From Acidithiobacillus sp. HP-2 (GTDB taxonomy: Bacteria; Pseudomonadota; Gammaproteobacteria; Acidithiobacillales; Acidithiobacillaceae): a stretch of 64,000 nucleotides of DNA. The notes under the pieces are model-generated. The model was not told the DNA's origin. It did no database searches and was given only the letters and a program-made list of their open reading frames with translations. Of this stretch, positions 1-8,181 are shown piece by piece. The stretch spans positions 42,041-106,040 of the forward strand of contig NZ_JACKZA010000013.1 in the NCBI RefSeq assembly GCF_015100155.1, read 5' to 3'. The stretch's first letter is position 1. The number at the start of each line of letters is the position of its first letter. Position numbers and translations under genes: made by a program.

Positions 1-1602
1 CACCCCGCCTACATATTGATCCACCGGTAACCACTCGGCGGCGCGCGCATCCAGCATGGTATCAGCATCAGGACAGGCGAAACGGGCGTAGTACCAGGAA
101 CTTTCCACAAAAGTATCCATGGTATCGGTTTCACGCCGCGCCGGAGCCCCGCAGCGCGGACAGGGCACATTCAGAAACTCCGGATCATCCAGCAGGGGAG
201 AGCGGGGGTCCTTGAGTTGATAATGGGTGGGGAGCACGACCGGCAAGTCCTGCTCAGGAACCGGCACCACGCCACAATGTTCACAATGAATCATGGGGAT
301 GGGCGTACCCCAGTAACGCTGACGGGAAATTCCCCAGTCCCGCAGACGGTAATTGATGGTTTTCTGGCCCAGACCCCGTTCGGCAACGGCCTCGGTGATG
401 CGGGTTTTTGCCTGCACACTATCCAGACCGTTGAAGTCTCCCGAATGCAGCAAAGTTCCGGCACCTGTGTAGGCTTCAGTCATGGCGGCTGCTTCAAGCG
501 GCGCAGATTCTGCCGCAATGACAATCTGGATGGGCAGCCTGTATTTCTGGGCAAACTCGAAGTCACGCTGGTCATGGGCGGGCACGCTCATCACGGCCCC
601 TTCTCCATAACCCATCAGCACGAAGTTGGCCGTCCAGACCGGCAGTTCAGCGCCGGTCAAGGGGTGTTTGACGAACAGGCCGAGAGGGTGTCCTTCTTTT
701 TCCTGGGTTTCGATGCTGGCTTCGGAAACTGAGCCATGCCGGCAACGCTCCAGAAATTCAGCCAGAGCCGGATTCTGCTCTGCCGCCTGCAGGGCCAGCG
801 GATGCTCCGGCGCTACGGCCAGATAAGTGGCGCCCATCAGGGTGTCGGGGCGCGTCGTGAAGACCTTGATAACCCCTTCTCCGCTCGCCAGGGGAAAATG
901 AATTTCCGCCCCCTCAGAGCGCCCGATCCAGTTGCGCTGCATGGTCAACACCTGTTCCGGCCAGCCTTCATTCAGGGTATCCAGACCCTCCAGCAATTCT
1001 TCGGCGTAGGCGGTAATGCGCAAAAAATACTGAACAATTTCGCGCCGCTCGACGGGGGCACCGGAGCGCCAGCCGCAACCATCCACCACCTGTTCATTGG
1101 CCAGCACCGTCTGGTCAACCGGATCCCAGTTGACGGTACTGAGTTTCTGGTAAACCAGACCCTTTTCCCAGAGCTTTAGGAACAGCCATTGTTCCCAGCG
1201 ATAATAGTTGGGGGTGCAGGTCGCCAATTCCCGTGACCAGTCGTAGGATAATCCCAGCCGCTGCAACTGCCCGCGCATGTGGGCAATGTTGTCCATGGTC
1301 CACTCGGCCGGGGCTAGACCGTTTTTGAGAGCCGCATTTTCGGCAGGCAAACCAAAGGCATCCCAGCCCATGGGTTGCAGGACATCCTTGCCGCGCATGC
1401 GCTGATAACGGGCGATGGCGTCGGCAATGCTGTAATTGCGCACATGGCCCATATGCAGTTGTCCCGAAGGATACGGAAACATGGCCAGAGCATAGAATTT
1501 TTCCTTGCCGGGCACGCTGGCTGCACGGAAAGACTGCTGGTCTTGCCAGCGTTTTTGCACTGCCGGCTCAAGGTCTTGGGGGGAATAGGCGGGTATATCC
1601 AT
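1..1602 (-). CDS. leuS: Leucyl-tRNA synthetase, N-terminal 534 residues (3' part outside window)
   Basis: Charges tRNA-Leu with leucine in the cytoplasm (class I aminoacyl-tRNA synthetase). Reading the minus strand from an ATG at 1602 gives an uninterrupted frame to the window edge. The class I HIGH-type motif appears as HMGH about 55 residues in, preceded by FPYPSGQ, both typical of LeuRS. The connective editing region (TTRPDTLMG, then the GYGEGAVM and PAHD elements) and a zinc-type CxxC pair further on are also visible. The KMSKS loop and anticodon-binding part lie outside the window. It is divergent from the Fpg-like gene with about 165 bp between the starts. Identification is very secure; only the C-terminal end is unseen. 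Confidence 0.95.
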   Translation of the reverse strand, partial: MDIPAYSPQDLEPAVQKRWQDQQSFRAASVPGKEKFYALAMFPYPSGQLHMGHVRNYSIADAIARYQRMRGKDVLQPMGWDAFGLPAENAALKNGLAPAEWTMDNIAHMRGQLQRLGLSYDWSRELATCTPNYYRWEQWLFLKLWEKGLVYQKLSTVNWDPVDQTVLANEQVVDGCGWRSGAPVERREIVQYFLRITAYAEELLEGLDTLNEGWPEQVLTMQRNWIGRSEGAEIHFPLASGEGVIKVFTTRPDTLMGATYLAVAPEHPLALQAAEQNPALAEFLERCRHGSVSEASIETQEKEGHPLGLFVKHPLTGAELPVWTANFVLMGYGEGAVMSVPAHDQRDFEFAQKYRLPIQIVIAAESAPLEAAAMTEAYTGAGTLLHSGDFNGLDSVQAKTRITEAVAERGLGQKTINYRLRDWGISRQRYWGTPIPMIHCEHCGVVPVPEQDLPVVLPTHYQLKDPRSPLLDDPEFLNVPCPRCGAPARRETDTMDTFVESSWYYARFACPDADTMLDARAAEWLPVDQYVGGV

Positions 1603-1768
1603 GGATTCTGTTGTTCAGCCGATATGTTGAAGTGGCACAAAGGTTGCCACAGGCACCCGAGTGGCGCAATGTTCCAGCGCGAGGAACGGTCCCCTGCCAT
1701 TGGCGCATTGTCCCATGCAGGTTAGACTAACCTCCGACAGCAATTAAAATATCGAATTTGGAGAAAAC

Positions 1769-2572
1769 ATGGCTGAATTGCCAGAACTGGAATTACTGAA
1801 ACAAAAATTACGCCGCAACATCCTCAACAAGCGGGTCAATGTCATGCAGGTGCACAACGCCAAAGGCGAGTTGCTGACTGATGGCGCAGGCATTGAAGAA
1901 GCCGCTTTCAAGGGCAAACCAATTACCGATTTGCATCGCTATGGTCAGTACCTGTTTCTGGAATTGGCGCGCAAAGATATTCTGGCCATGCAGCTGGGTG
2001 GCGAACTCACTGTCGATTTGGAGCGCGGGCCTGCCCAGGCAGAAAGCGAAGAAGAAGCGCGGGCCGTTCTCGAAATTCAGATTAATGGATATCAGCGCTT
2101 ACGTCTGCATGGCACGCAGTTAGGTAATCGCCTGCGGATGCTCGACGAAAACAGCGATGTGGATTTTCTGACCAAGCTTGGGCCCGATCCTTTGATGGTG
2201 CATGGCGAAGGGCTGGCGGTTTTGCGTGAAGCATTGTCTCGTCGCCGCAGCGCCCTGCGCAATATTCTCCTGGATGATGCTTTTGCGCCGGGTATTGGTG
2301 CCATATGGGCCGATGAAATCCTGTATCAGGCGCGCCTACGCCCTGATCGCACCGCCCCCAGTCTGATGGACGAAGAGCGCGACCGTTTTCTGGAGCAAAT
2401 TCCCAAGGTGCTGGACCGGGCAGTTCGCTGTCAGGCCAAAACCAATTTGCTACCCAAAACCTTTCTCACCCGGCACCGGGAAGACAACCAGTGTCCCGGC
2501 TGCGGTGCCGCCCTCGAAACCCTGTCGGTAGGTGGTAAAAACGCGCTGTTTTGCCCGGCCTGTCAAAGCTGA
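1769..2572 (+). CDS. Fpg/Nei-family DNA glycosylase-like protein lacking catalytic residues
   Basis: Full-length (267 aa) member of the formamidopyrimidine-DNA glycosylase family. It has the N-terminal beta-sandwich, the helix-two-turn-helix core and a C-terminal zinc finger (CPGC then CPAC ending CQS) that grips DNA. It begins MAELPELE where the family has MPELPEVE, so the residue exposed after Met removal is Ala instead of the Schiff-base-forming Pro. The conserved Lys of the GKYL motif (Lys57 in Fpg) reads Gln (YGQYL). Both changes predict no base-excision or lyase chemistry, although DNA binding may persist. The start is fixed by GGAGAAAAC directly before the ATG. It may be a lesion-binding or structural paralogue; a true mutM would be expected elsewhere in the genome. 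Confidence 0.85.
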   Translation: MAELPELELLKQKLRRNILNKRVNVMQVHNAKGELLTDGAGIEEAAFKGKPITDLHRYGQYLFLELARKDILAMQLGGELTVDLERGPAQAESEEEARAVLEIQINGYQRLRLHGTQLGNRLRMLDENSDVDFLTKLGPDPLMVHGEGLAVLREALSRRRSALRNILLDDAFAPGIGAIWADEILYQARLRPDRTAPSLMDEERDRFLEQIPKVLDRAVRCQAKTNLLPKTFLTRHREDNQCPGCGAALETLSVGGKNALFCPACQS

Positions 2573-2608
2573 GTCAATCTGTCCCGGTCTGGTAGCGTCT
2601 GCCCGACC

Positions 2609-3076
2609 TTACTTGTGTTTCCACGGCAGACCGCTGGCTTTCCAGCCCTCGACTTTGCCGCGTTGACCCTGGTGGTCCGGCTTACCCTCAAAGCCCCCCA
2701 GAATGTTGTAGCAGTGGTGATAACCCAAGCCAGCCAGATGCTCGGCAGCCGCCAGCGAGCGGCCGCCGGTACGGCAAAGCAGCAGCAGGAAATGGTCGGG
2801 CGTCACTTCTTTTTTGATCTGCTGGTCAAAATCCGGATTGGGCGTCATGCCGGGATAATTCTGCCAGGGAATATGTTTACTCCCTTCAATCATACCCACG
2901 AAATCCAGCTCCGGATGCGAGCGGACATCCACCAGCACAGCGTCGGGATGCTCGCGAAGCAGCGCGTGGGCTTCTGCAGGGGTCATATCCCCGGCATGGC
3001 GTTTGCCTGCAGCCTTGGCGCGTTTATGGGCTTTTTCAAGAATTTCTGCGGTACTCATGGCGGTTGTCATGTTCAT
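2609..3076 (-). CDS. Single-domain rhodanese-like sulfurtransferase
   Basis: 155-residue rhodanese-homology protein, probably cytoplasmic because no signal peptide is seen. The active-site loop is CRTGGRS (Cys about residue 101), a six-residue loop of the sulfurtransferase type that carries a persulfide. The CH2A-like VDVRSHPE and the C-terminal NILGGFEG motif, followed by W...GLPW, are typical of small GlpE/PspE-type rhodaneses. The ATG is preceded by GAGGAG at good spacing. In sulfur-oxidising bacteria such proteins move sulfane sulfur between carriers. No operon partner is present: it stands between the Fpg-like gene and the integron-like toxin-antitoxin region, so its specific donor cannot be named. 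Confidence 0.85.
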   Translation of the reverse strand: MNMTTAMSTAEILEKAHKRAKAAGKRHAGDMTPAEAHALLREHPDAVLVDVRSHPELDFVGMIEGSKHIPWQNYPGMTPNPDFDQQIKKEVTPDHFLLLLCRTGGRSLAAAEHLAGLGYHHCYNILGGFEGKPDHQGQRGKVEGWKASGLPWKHK

Positions 3077-3159
3077 GTCGATCTCCTCATAGCGGGATCA
3101 TGCTTATCCCTGCCTTTCATTGTCAAATATAGCACGCCCTGCTGAATTTTAAGGCGACC

Positions 3160-3537
3160 TCACGGCCGAAACTGTTTTTGCTGAAGTTCTTTGACGCATT
3201 TGAAATGCTTGGTATTTGCACTAAAAAGAACCTCACCTTCCTCAACGGCTGTTGCGGCCAGTAGAGCATCTGCCACACCAATTCCGTTTGCCAAGGTGTA
3301 TTCCTCAATGTAGATTGACGCCCTGTGACCGATGTTCTCTGACAGTGGAAGGGTTGAAAAACCAAAATCCTTTAAAAAACCTTTAATTGTATGAGCCTCC
3401 TGTTTGTTTTTTGCACCCTGCAACAATTCCATGTAAGTCACCAAGGAGATATTACGAACTTCTTCTGCATCAATGGCTTCGGCAGCTTTGATGTTGCCTC
3501 GGAAGTACCAAATAAGGACATCAGTATCAAAGATCAT
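3160..3537 (-). CDS. vapC: PIN-domain ribonuclease toxin (VapC type)
   Basis: 125-residue PIN domain, the size of a VapC toxin. The acidic cluster that binds Mg2+ is visible: Asp residues in the first strand (FDTDVLIWYF), a Glu in the MELLQGA motif, and Asp in GVADALLAATA, with the final NTKHF segment. VapC toxins cleave RNA, often initiator tRNA, when their antitoxin is degraded. Its start overlaps the end of the upstream antitoxin gene by 11 bp, the usual arrangement for a coupled pair. It lies at the distal end of an integron-like cassette series; I could not find an attC at its 3' side. Function is assigned from fold and context. Confidence 0.85.
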   Translation of the reverse strand: MIFDTDVLIWYFRGNIKAAEAIDAEEVRNISLVTYMELLQGAKNKQEAHTIKGFLKDFGFSTLPLSENIGHRASIYIEEYTLANGIGVADALLAATAVEEGEVLFSANTKHFKCVKELQQKQFRP

Positions 3538-3781
3538 CGTGTCTCCGACGTCTCAGGCTCTGAACCTGCTCTTCAACGGTGCTTGAATCTGAATGCTTGG
3601 CCCATAGGCCAAAAGCCTTATGCTGCGAAGCCGAGACGCTTTTTCCGGGTATCCTATTATCAATAGGCTCCATGACAGCGGCGGGCTTTCCACGATAAAG
3701 AACGGTGACACGCTCCTTTCGGCTCAATGCCTTGATAATTTCTGCAGATTTTTTTCGCAGGTCAACGAACGATGCTTCCAC
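3527..3781 (-). CDS. Phd/YefM-type antitoxin partner of the PIN toxin
   Basis: About 84 residues. The segment VEASFVDLRKKSAEIIKAL followed by ERVTVLYRGKPAAVMEP is the N-terminal DNA-binding fold of the Phd/YefM family; the C-terminal tail would wrap the toxin. I place the start at a GTG (3781) preceded by TTGAGG, which matches the family N-terminus; an in-frame ATG ten codons upstream lies within the operator palindrome and is less likely. The gene overlaps the toxin by 11 bp. Antitoxins of this family autorepress through palindromes, and a perfect one lies just upstream (3796-3822). Confidence 0.75.
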   Translation of the reverse strand: MEASFVDLRKKSAEIIKALSRKERVTVLYRGKPAAVMEPIDNRIPGKSVSASQHKAFGLWAKHSDSSTVEEQVQSLRRRRHDDL

Positions 3782-3795
3782 ACTTGCAGCCTCAA

Positions 3796-3822
3796 TAAGT
3801 ATACACTGCAACTGTATACTTA
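3796..3822. promoter_or_regulatory. Perfect inverted repeat, likely antitoxin operator
   Basis: TAAGTATAC, nine spacer bases, GTATACTTA: 9-bp arms with no mismatch. It lies directly upstream of the antitoxin GTG on the minus strand, and the TATACT within one arm could double as a -10 hexamer. Autoregulation by a Phd-type dimer is the expected use; this is inference from position and symmetry. Confidence 0.6.
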
Positions 3823-3856
3823 CATTGTCAGCGAAGACAAGAGGTTCTCAGTGTTT

Positions 3857-3914
3857 GCCCAACGGGAAAATTCAGCGGCGTGATTTTTGCGTCCGCTGGG
3901 ATGCTTTGTTAGCC
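3857..3914 (-). other. attC recombination site of an integron cassette
   Basis: On the minus strand the site opens with a GGCTAAC-AAAGC box and ends with the core GTTGGGC (fits GTTRRRY; plus-strand 3857-3863). Internally AGCGGACGC is partly mirrored by CACGCCGCT, as the L boxes of attC sites are. It strongly resembles the layout of the classical aadA 59-base element (CTAACAA..., ...GCCGACGC..., ...GTTAG). It sits at the 3' end of the BrnA gene, whose stop codon falls inside it, and just upstream of the Phd/PIN pair, exactly where a cassette boundary should be. Length is 58 bp. The first base pair of the R'' box deviates slightly from consensus. Confidence 0.7.
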
Positions 3915-4186
3915 ATTAAATCCCGAAGTCCGCCAGACACATATTTATGCAGGACGCTGGATACCAATGTTTGATATGGAATCCCTTCTTCAAGGGCTCG
4001 CCTTTGAAGTGACTCTAAATCATGGCTGGAAATCCGGATGTTAATCCGCTTATCCTTTTTGAATGTTTCCTCGGCAGCCGCTTGCAGCATTTTTATACGC
4101 CCGGGCGTGAGCACAGATTTGAACTCTCCCGCTTCAAATTCTTCGAGAATTTCTTCTTCCTCTTTGCTTAGTTTAGGCTCAGTCAT
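3872..4186 (-). CDS. brnA: BrnA-type antitoxin (ribbon-helix-helix)
   Basis: 104 residues. An acidic N-terminus is followed by a basic ribbon-helix-helix segment (KRINIRISSHDLESLQRRALEEGIPYQTLVSSVLHKYVSG), the CopG/BrnA-like DNA-binding fold. It follows the BrnT-like toxin gene with a 4-bp overlap, and toxin before antitoxin is the standard order of BrnT/BrnA loci. BrnA neutralises BrnT and represses the operon. The last residues are encoded within the attC site, as often happens when cassette genes run to the end of a cassette. Confidence 0.8.
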   Translation of the reverse strand: MTEPKLSKEEEEILEEFEAGEFKSVLTPGRIKMLQAAAEETFKKDKRINIRISSHDLESLQRRALEEGIPYQTLVSSVLHKYVSGGLRDLMANKASQRTQKSRR

Positions 4187-4461
4187 GATTTCTCTCCAAG
4201 ATACTGTTGGGTCGCCTTTCTGCTCGGAATTACTGTTTTCAAGAAAATCTCTTTTCGGTTTTCTACATAGGGTACAAGATGCACATAACCATCTATGTCG
4301 ATCACAAATATACGTTGACTCGGATATTTGTCTCTGTTTGGATGCTCAATATCGTCCAGCAATGCGCCTTGCTGTAAATAGAAAACGACGTCCTCAAACG
4401 AAACCCCACGCTCTGAAATAAGCTGTTGGTTTTTCTCAGGATTCCAGTTGATCGGCTTCAT
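4183..4461 (-). CDS. brnT: BrnT-family (DUF497) ribonuclease toxin
   Basis: 92 residues matching the BrnT/DUF497 pattern. It begins with a WNPEKN motif, then ERGVSFEDVVFYLQ, a central PSQRIFVIDIDGYVHLVPYVE strand pair and a terminal KTVIPSRKATQQYL helix. BrnT folds like RelE and cleaves RNA. The product is coupled to the downstream antitoxin by an ATGA-type overlap. About 200 bp upstream (4462-4669) contain no gene I can support. Its location in front of an attC site suggests it was acquired as an integron cassette, where toxin-antitoxin pairs are known to stabilise arrays. Confidence 0.8.
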   Translation of the reverse strand: MKPINWNPEKNQQLISERGVSFEDVVFYLQQGALLDDIEHPNRDKYPSQRIFVIDIDGYVHLVPYVENRKEIFLKTVIPSRKATQQYLGEKS

Positions 4462-4669
4462 GACGTACAGTATAACCCAAATGTGTGCCTTTTGGCATCA
4501 GGCTGGAGGGTTTTAAGGTATGAGCGAGATCGAAAGTTACATGATTAGGGGCTGTACAATTTGCGCAATGGTATTGTTGGGAATATTCCACCGCGCGCCT
4601 TCCCGCCGTGCCTCCAATGCCTTATATTCAGGTCACATACATAACAACCACTGACCGCAAGAGACACGC

Positions 4670-4828
4670 ATGTTCGAGCAGGCCTTCAAGAATATCGATG
4701 ACATCCTCCACAAAGATGCAGGCTCCTCCAGCGAACTTGATTACACCGAACAGACCTCCTGGCTGCTGTTTTTAAAATACCTGGATGCTCTGGAGCAGGA
4801 CCGGGCCATGCGGCGTCTGTCAAGGTAG
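4670..4828 (+). pseudogene. hsdM: hsdM fragment: N-terminus of type I restriction-modification methylase, cut by IS3
   Basis: An ATG-started frame of 52 codons whose first 46 or so residues (FEQAFKNIDDIL...ELDYTEQTSWLLFLKYLDALEQ) match the N-terminal coiled segment of HsdM methyltransferases (normally about 500 aa or more). The remaining residues (RRLSR and stop) come from the end of the IS3-family element, which begins at 4818. All catalytic methylase motifs are absent. It runs opposite to the neighbouring cassette genes. The rest of hsdM is not found on the other side of the IS, so the gene is a remnant left by deletion or rearrangement. Confidence 0.85.
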
Positions 4829-4847
4829 TTGTCGCGTCCCCCATTTT

Positions 4848-5446
4848 TTAAGTAACCTTTTTATCCTGCCGCTGCGGGTTCAGATCTACCGCACCGACGG
4901 GTGTCCAATTGCGTGTGTGGCCTGACCAGCGCGCTGGGTTTCTCGCCTTGGCCGCCTCATAGAGGTCATGGCGCCTCGTCAGCAGTGCATGATCCTCGCC
5001 CCGATGGCGCTGGGCGGGGGTGACGAAGCGAATGCGGCTGTGACGATGCTCATGGTTGTACCAGGCGATGAAGTCACGCACCCAGATCCGGGCAGCTTCA
5101 AGGCTTGCAAAGCCGCTTTCCGGCCACTGTGGGCAGTATTTCAGCGTCCGGAACAGCGACTCTGAATACGGGTTGTCATTGCTGACCCGTGGTCGGCCAC
5201 GGGATGGCGTGATCCCCAGATCATAAAGCTTGGCCAGCAGGGTGGATGATTTCATCGGGGCACCATTGTCGGAGTGCAAGACCAATGGCTGCCGCCAGCA
5301 TTGCTCCACCATAAAGCCCCTTTGGATGAGCGCAGCGGCATACTCGCCACTCTCCTCCGTATGGACCTCCCAGGCCACCGCCTTGCGGCTGTATAAATCC
5401 TCAAAGAGGTAGAGATAGTAGTACTGCCCCCGCACCGGCGACGGCA
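4848..5446 (-). CDS. IS3 transposase OrfB, 3' exon (after the intron)
   Basis: Continuation of the DDE integrase domain after the intron. It resumes at LPSPVRGQYYYLYLFEDLYSRK and contains the second acidic residue in HSDNGAPM and the glutamate region RPRVSNDNPYSESLFRTLKY, then the typical IS3 C-terminal WYNHEHRHSRIRFVTPAQRH. Once the intron is removed it would join in frame after WSWDITY of the 5' exon. Reading upstream of 5446 enters the intron domain VI, so an apparent start further upstream is not meaningful. Confidence 0.8.
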
Positions 5447-5498
5447 GTAGAGTAAGAGACGGGGCGTAGTCGAAACTATTTCCCCGCCTCTCCTCCCC

Positions 5499-5532
5499 GA
5501 ACCGGACTTGCACCTCTCAGCGCATCCGGCTC
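5499..5532 (-). ncRNA. Group II intron domain V
   Basis: A 34-nt hairpin on the minus strand beginning GAGCCGGATGCG and ending GTGCAAGTCCGGTTC. The two strands pair (GAGCCGGA with TCCGGTTC) around the expected bulge, and the catalytic AGC-type triad lies in the opening GAGCC. It starts five bases after the stop codon of the maturase gene and is followed by a GC-rich domain VI hairpin and the 3' splice site. Confidence 0.8.
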
Positions 5533-5537
5533 TCCGT

Positions 5538-7070
5538 TCAAGTGTTGCTCATAGCAAAGGCGACATCCTTATATCTCGACTCGATGGTACGGCATATTTC
5601 GTCGCGCATGATGTACGGATTTTCCGAGGGATTACGCCATGTAAAGCGACCTTTTCGACTAGTGACAAGGCGCCGAAGCGCCACCACCCCATACCATCCC
5701 CGACTATTCTGGCCCTGCATCACCCAGGTCTTAGCCCGCCCCGGCTCCGGCGCCCGGATATGGTCACGCATCAGCGATCTAAAACTTCGCCGATATTTTC
5801 GCGCGAGCCAATGGCCGAATTTCCAGAAGACGACGCGGTCCAGACGGCTAAACAGGGTCGCCGTGTAGTCGGTATATTGGTAAAAGGCAGCCCAGCCGAC
5901 AAGTTGCCGATTCAGGCTTTCCACCAGATCCATCCGGTTCATGCTGTAATTGCCCGACAGTTGTTTGGTTAATCGCGCGGCAAAACCCCGATACTTCTCC
6001 CACGGAATGGTCGTCACAGGCCGCATGCGGCCGCGTGGTCCGCGCTTGCGGATAATTCGGTGGCCAAGAAAGACGAAACCATCGTTCACATGCGTGATAT
6101 GGGTCTTTTCCATATTCAGCGTGAGCTTCAATCCGCCTTCGAGGAATTCCCGGCATGCCTCACGTATGGTTTCGGCATGTGCTCGAGTTCCCTTGACCAC
6201 GATGACAAAGTCATCTGCATACCGACAGTAGGAGACTGCTGGTTTCCACTGCCGGTTCTCTCTCGCAGCGATGGGCCGTTGCTTGAGAATGCCGAAGTTC
6301 CACGCCCACCGGTCCTTCCGTACCTTCTTGTTCAGATAGTTCGCTTCCATCCACGCATCGAATTCATGCAGCATGATGTTGGATAATAGCGGTGAGATGA
6401 CACCGCCTTGCGGAACACCTTCACTGGCAGCACGAAATAAACCGCGATCAACGCAACCTGCTTTGATGAACTTCCAGAGCAGGGCAAGGAAGCGCTGATC
6501 GGCAATCCGTTTGCGGATTCCACGCATTAGCAAACGGTGGTGAACTGTGTCGAAGTAGCTGGAGAGGTCACCCTCAATAACCCAGCGTCCGGCGGTACTC
6601 TGTTCATCACCGTCCTGTAATTGCAGCTTCACCGTACGGATCGCGTGGTGTACGCTTCGGGCTGGTCTGAAGCCATATGACGCCGGGTGGAAGTCACTCT
6701 CCCAGATCGGCTCCATCGCCATCAGCATGGCCCGTTGCACGATGCGATCCCTGAGACTCGGGATGCCGAGCGGTCTGAGCTTGCCGTTTGCTTTGGGGAT
6801 ATATACGCGCCGTGCCGGTAGCGGGCTATAGGTGCCCATCATCAGCTCTTCGCGTATCGCCGTCAGCTCCTGCTGGAGATTCCGCTCCATCATGCGCTTA
6901 TCGACCCCATCCACACCCGGTGTGCGGGCTCCGCTGGAGGCCAGCGTAATGCGAGCCGCTTCACTCAGCCAATCCTGGCCAGCAATCAGTCTCAGGAGTC
7001 GATTGAACTTGCGCTCTTTGTTCTCCGTCGACCATGTCGCCAGTTTGCTTTGCATTTCACTGATTATCAA
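5538..7070 (-). CDS. ltrA: Group II intron-encoded reverse transcriptase/maturase
   Basis: 510 residues. RT blocks run from about residue 60 to 330: PKANGKLRPLGIP, SYGFRPARS, the EGDLSSYFDTV block with its catalytic Asp, GVPQGGVISPLLSN, and the polymerase centre YADD at about 284-287. A maturase domain X follows (roughly 370-460). The C-terminal tail is short and shows no HNH endonuclease motif, so mobility would use nicked or replicating DNA as target. The protein would help fold and splice the intron and reverse-transcribe it into new sites. The start may be TTG 7070, behind a GAGG, or ATG 7055. The frame is intact, so the element could be active. Confidence 0.9.
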   Translation of the reverse strand: MIISEMQSKLATWSTENKERKFNRLLRLIAGQDWLSEAARITLASSGARTPGVDGVDKRMMERNLQQELTAIREELMMGTYSPLPARRVYIPKANGKLRPLGIPSLRDRIVQRAMLMAMEPIWESDFHPASYGFRPARSVHHAIRTVKLQLQDGDEQSTAGRWVIEGDLSSYFDTVHHRLLMRGIRKRIADQRFLALLWKFIKAGCVDRGLFRAASEGVPQGGVISPLLSNIMLHEFDAWMEANYLNKKVRKDRWAWNFGILKQRPIAARENRQWKPAVSYCRYADDFVIVVKGTRAHAETIREACREFLEGGLKLTLNMEKTHITHVNDGFVFLGHRIIRKRGPRGRMRPVTTIPWEKYRGFAARLTKQLSGNYSMNRMDLVESLNRQLVGWAAFYQYTDYTATLFSRLDRVVFWKFGHWLARKYRRSFRSLMRDHIRAPEPGRAKTWVMQGQNSRGWYGVVALRRLVTSRKGRFTWRNPSENPYIMRDEICRTIESRYKDVAFAMSNT

Positions 7071-7734
7071 AGGTCTTCACCTCACTATGGTCAGTTAATC
7101 CACCCAGCAAACCACTTCAACTGCCCCCCTTCGCCATGTGACCGGCTTTCCCGATCTCGGACTACTACAGGGGCTCCGCCAATCTGCACAGCATCGGGGA
7201 CCTACTCCCTTGGCATCTGTACAGACCTTCCCCAGTTCACATGCCGGACTCAACGCATGGGCGAGGTTGCCTGTCGCAGTCTTTATCCTTGCTTGCCGCA
7301 AGTCGTCGCGGGCACCACGGTCTAGCTGCGCGCTCCCCGTGGTTCCGTGCTGTCCGGCATACATGTCCAGCCAGCATTCGCATCGCCGAGCCATACTTGT
7401 ACCCAGCGACAGCCCACGCCCTGCCTCATAAGCGGTGTAGGCAGTGGTGACATTTCAACCCTCAGATGCGTGTAAACAGGTTCGTGTTCCTCAACCGTCC
7501 CATGCTCAGCCTAGAAGCTCATCTTGGCGTAACCGCTTCGCCGCAAGCCCCGTTTCCCACGGACTTCGTCACCTTGCCAGTGTCGGCAAGTCACCGCCGC
7601 TTCGGCTCACTTCCTCTCACAGCAGAGAAAGGGCAGACCCAGTGATTACAGTAACAAACACATTGGGCTCTGCATTCCAAACATGCTCAAGCAGCTTTAC
7701 CCCCAAAAGGGCGGGCTACGCTGGCTGGGCGTAC

Positions 7735-8158
7735 AGTACGTGATATCCCAAGACCAGACGGTATTGGCTGCGGTGGCCGTATGGGTGGTGGGTAACTTCC
7801 CTTTGCGGGGCGGGTGCGCACGACCCCGTCGTGCGTTCATACCTTCGGCCTTGAGGATCCGGTAGAAAGTGGACTCTGATGCCAGATAAACCCCCGCATC
7901 CGCCAGCCGTGGCACGATCTGGGTGGGTGGCAGGTGTGCGGTATCCGGACGATGACAGGCGTCCAGCACTTCCTGCACCTCGGCTTCACTCAGCTTGTTG
8001 CTGGGTGCCGGTCGTTCCACCGTCGTGCGGGCATCCGCCTTCACCATTCCCTGCTCCTCTGTCCATCGCTGGACGGTACGTAATGATAAGCCCGCTTCTG
8101 TGCTGGCCCGCGACCGGCGCGCACCACTGTCAGCCGCTTCCTGTATCCAGGCGATCAA
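7735..8158 (-). CDS. IS3 transposase OrfB, 5' exon (before the intron)
   Basis: N-terminal part of the IS3 OrfB product. It contains a helix-turn-helix-like stretch (RRSRASTEAGLSLRTVQRWTEEQG) and the beginning of the DDE core, ending at the first catalytic Asp in WSWDITY. The frame is in the -1 register relative to orfA and stays open back to the poly-A slip site at 8221-8227, so translation most likely enters by programmed frameshifting and not at a separate start codon. The group II intron follows directly. Confidence 0.75.
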
Positions 8159-8181
8159 TTGTTGCCGCTCCAGGACCGGGG

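Larger units (their letters stand above)
5447..7734 (-). mobile_element. Group II intron with reverse transcriptase/maturase
   Basis: Inferred limits come from aligning the split transposase. The 5' exon ends in ...GATATCACGTACT, the intron starts GTACGCCCAGCC, and it ends CTCTAC before TGCCGTCG. Excision restores the DITY-LPSP junction. The size (2288 nt), a 34-nt domain V near the 3' end, a terminal domain VI hairpin and an intron-encoded RT all fit. The first bases read GTACG where most bacterial introns have GTGYG. About 660 nt between the RT start and the 5' end (7071-7734) must hold ribozyme domains I-IV; I see no other gene there. Confidence 0.8.

Noticed and set aside
3100..3165. attC after the PIN toxin
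   Set aside because: No GTTRRRY/RYYYAAC pair with mirrored inner boxes is visible after the VapC stop, so the array end is left undefined.
4849..5513. Apparent start of the transposase fragment at 5513
   Set aside because: The first residues are read from intron domains V-VI; the true exon starts at 5446.
7071..7734. Several short frames of 60-100 codons upstream of the intron RT
   Set aside because: This stretch must form the group II intron 5' ribozyme domains; the frames have no motif or ribosome-binding sites.
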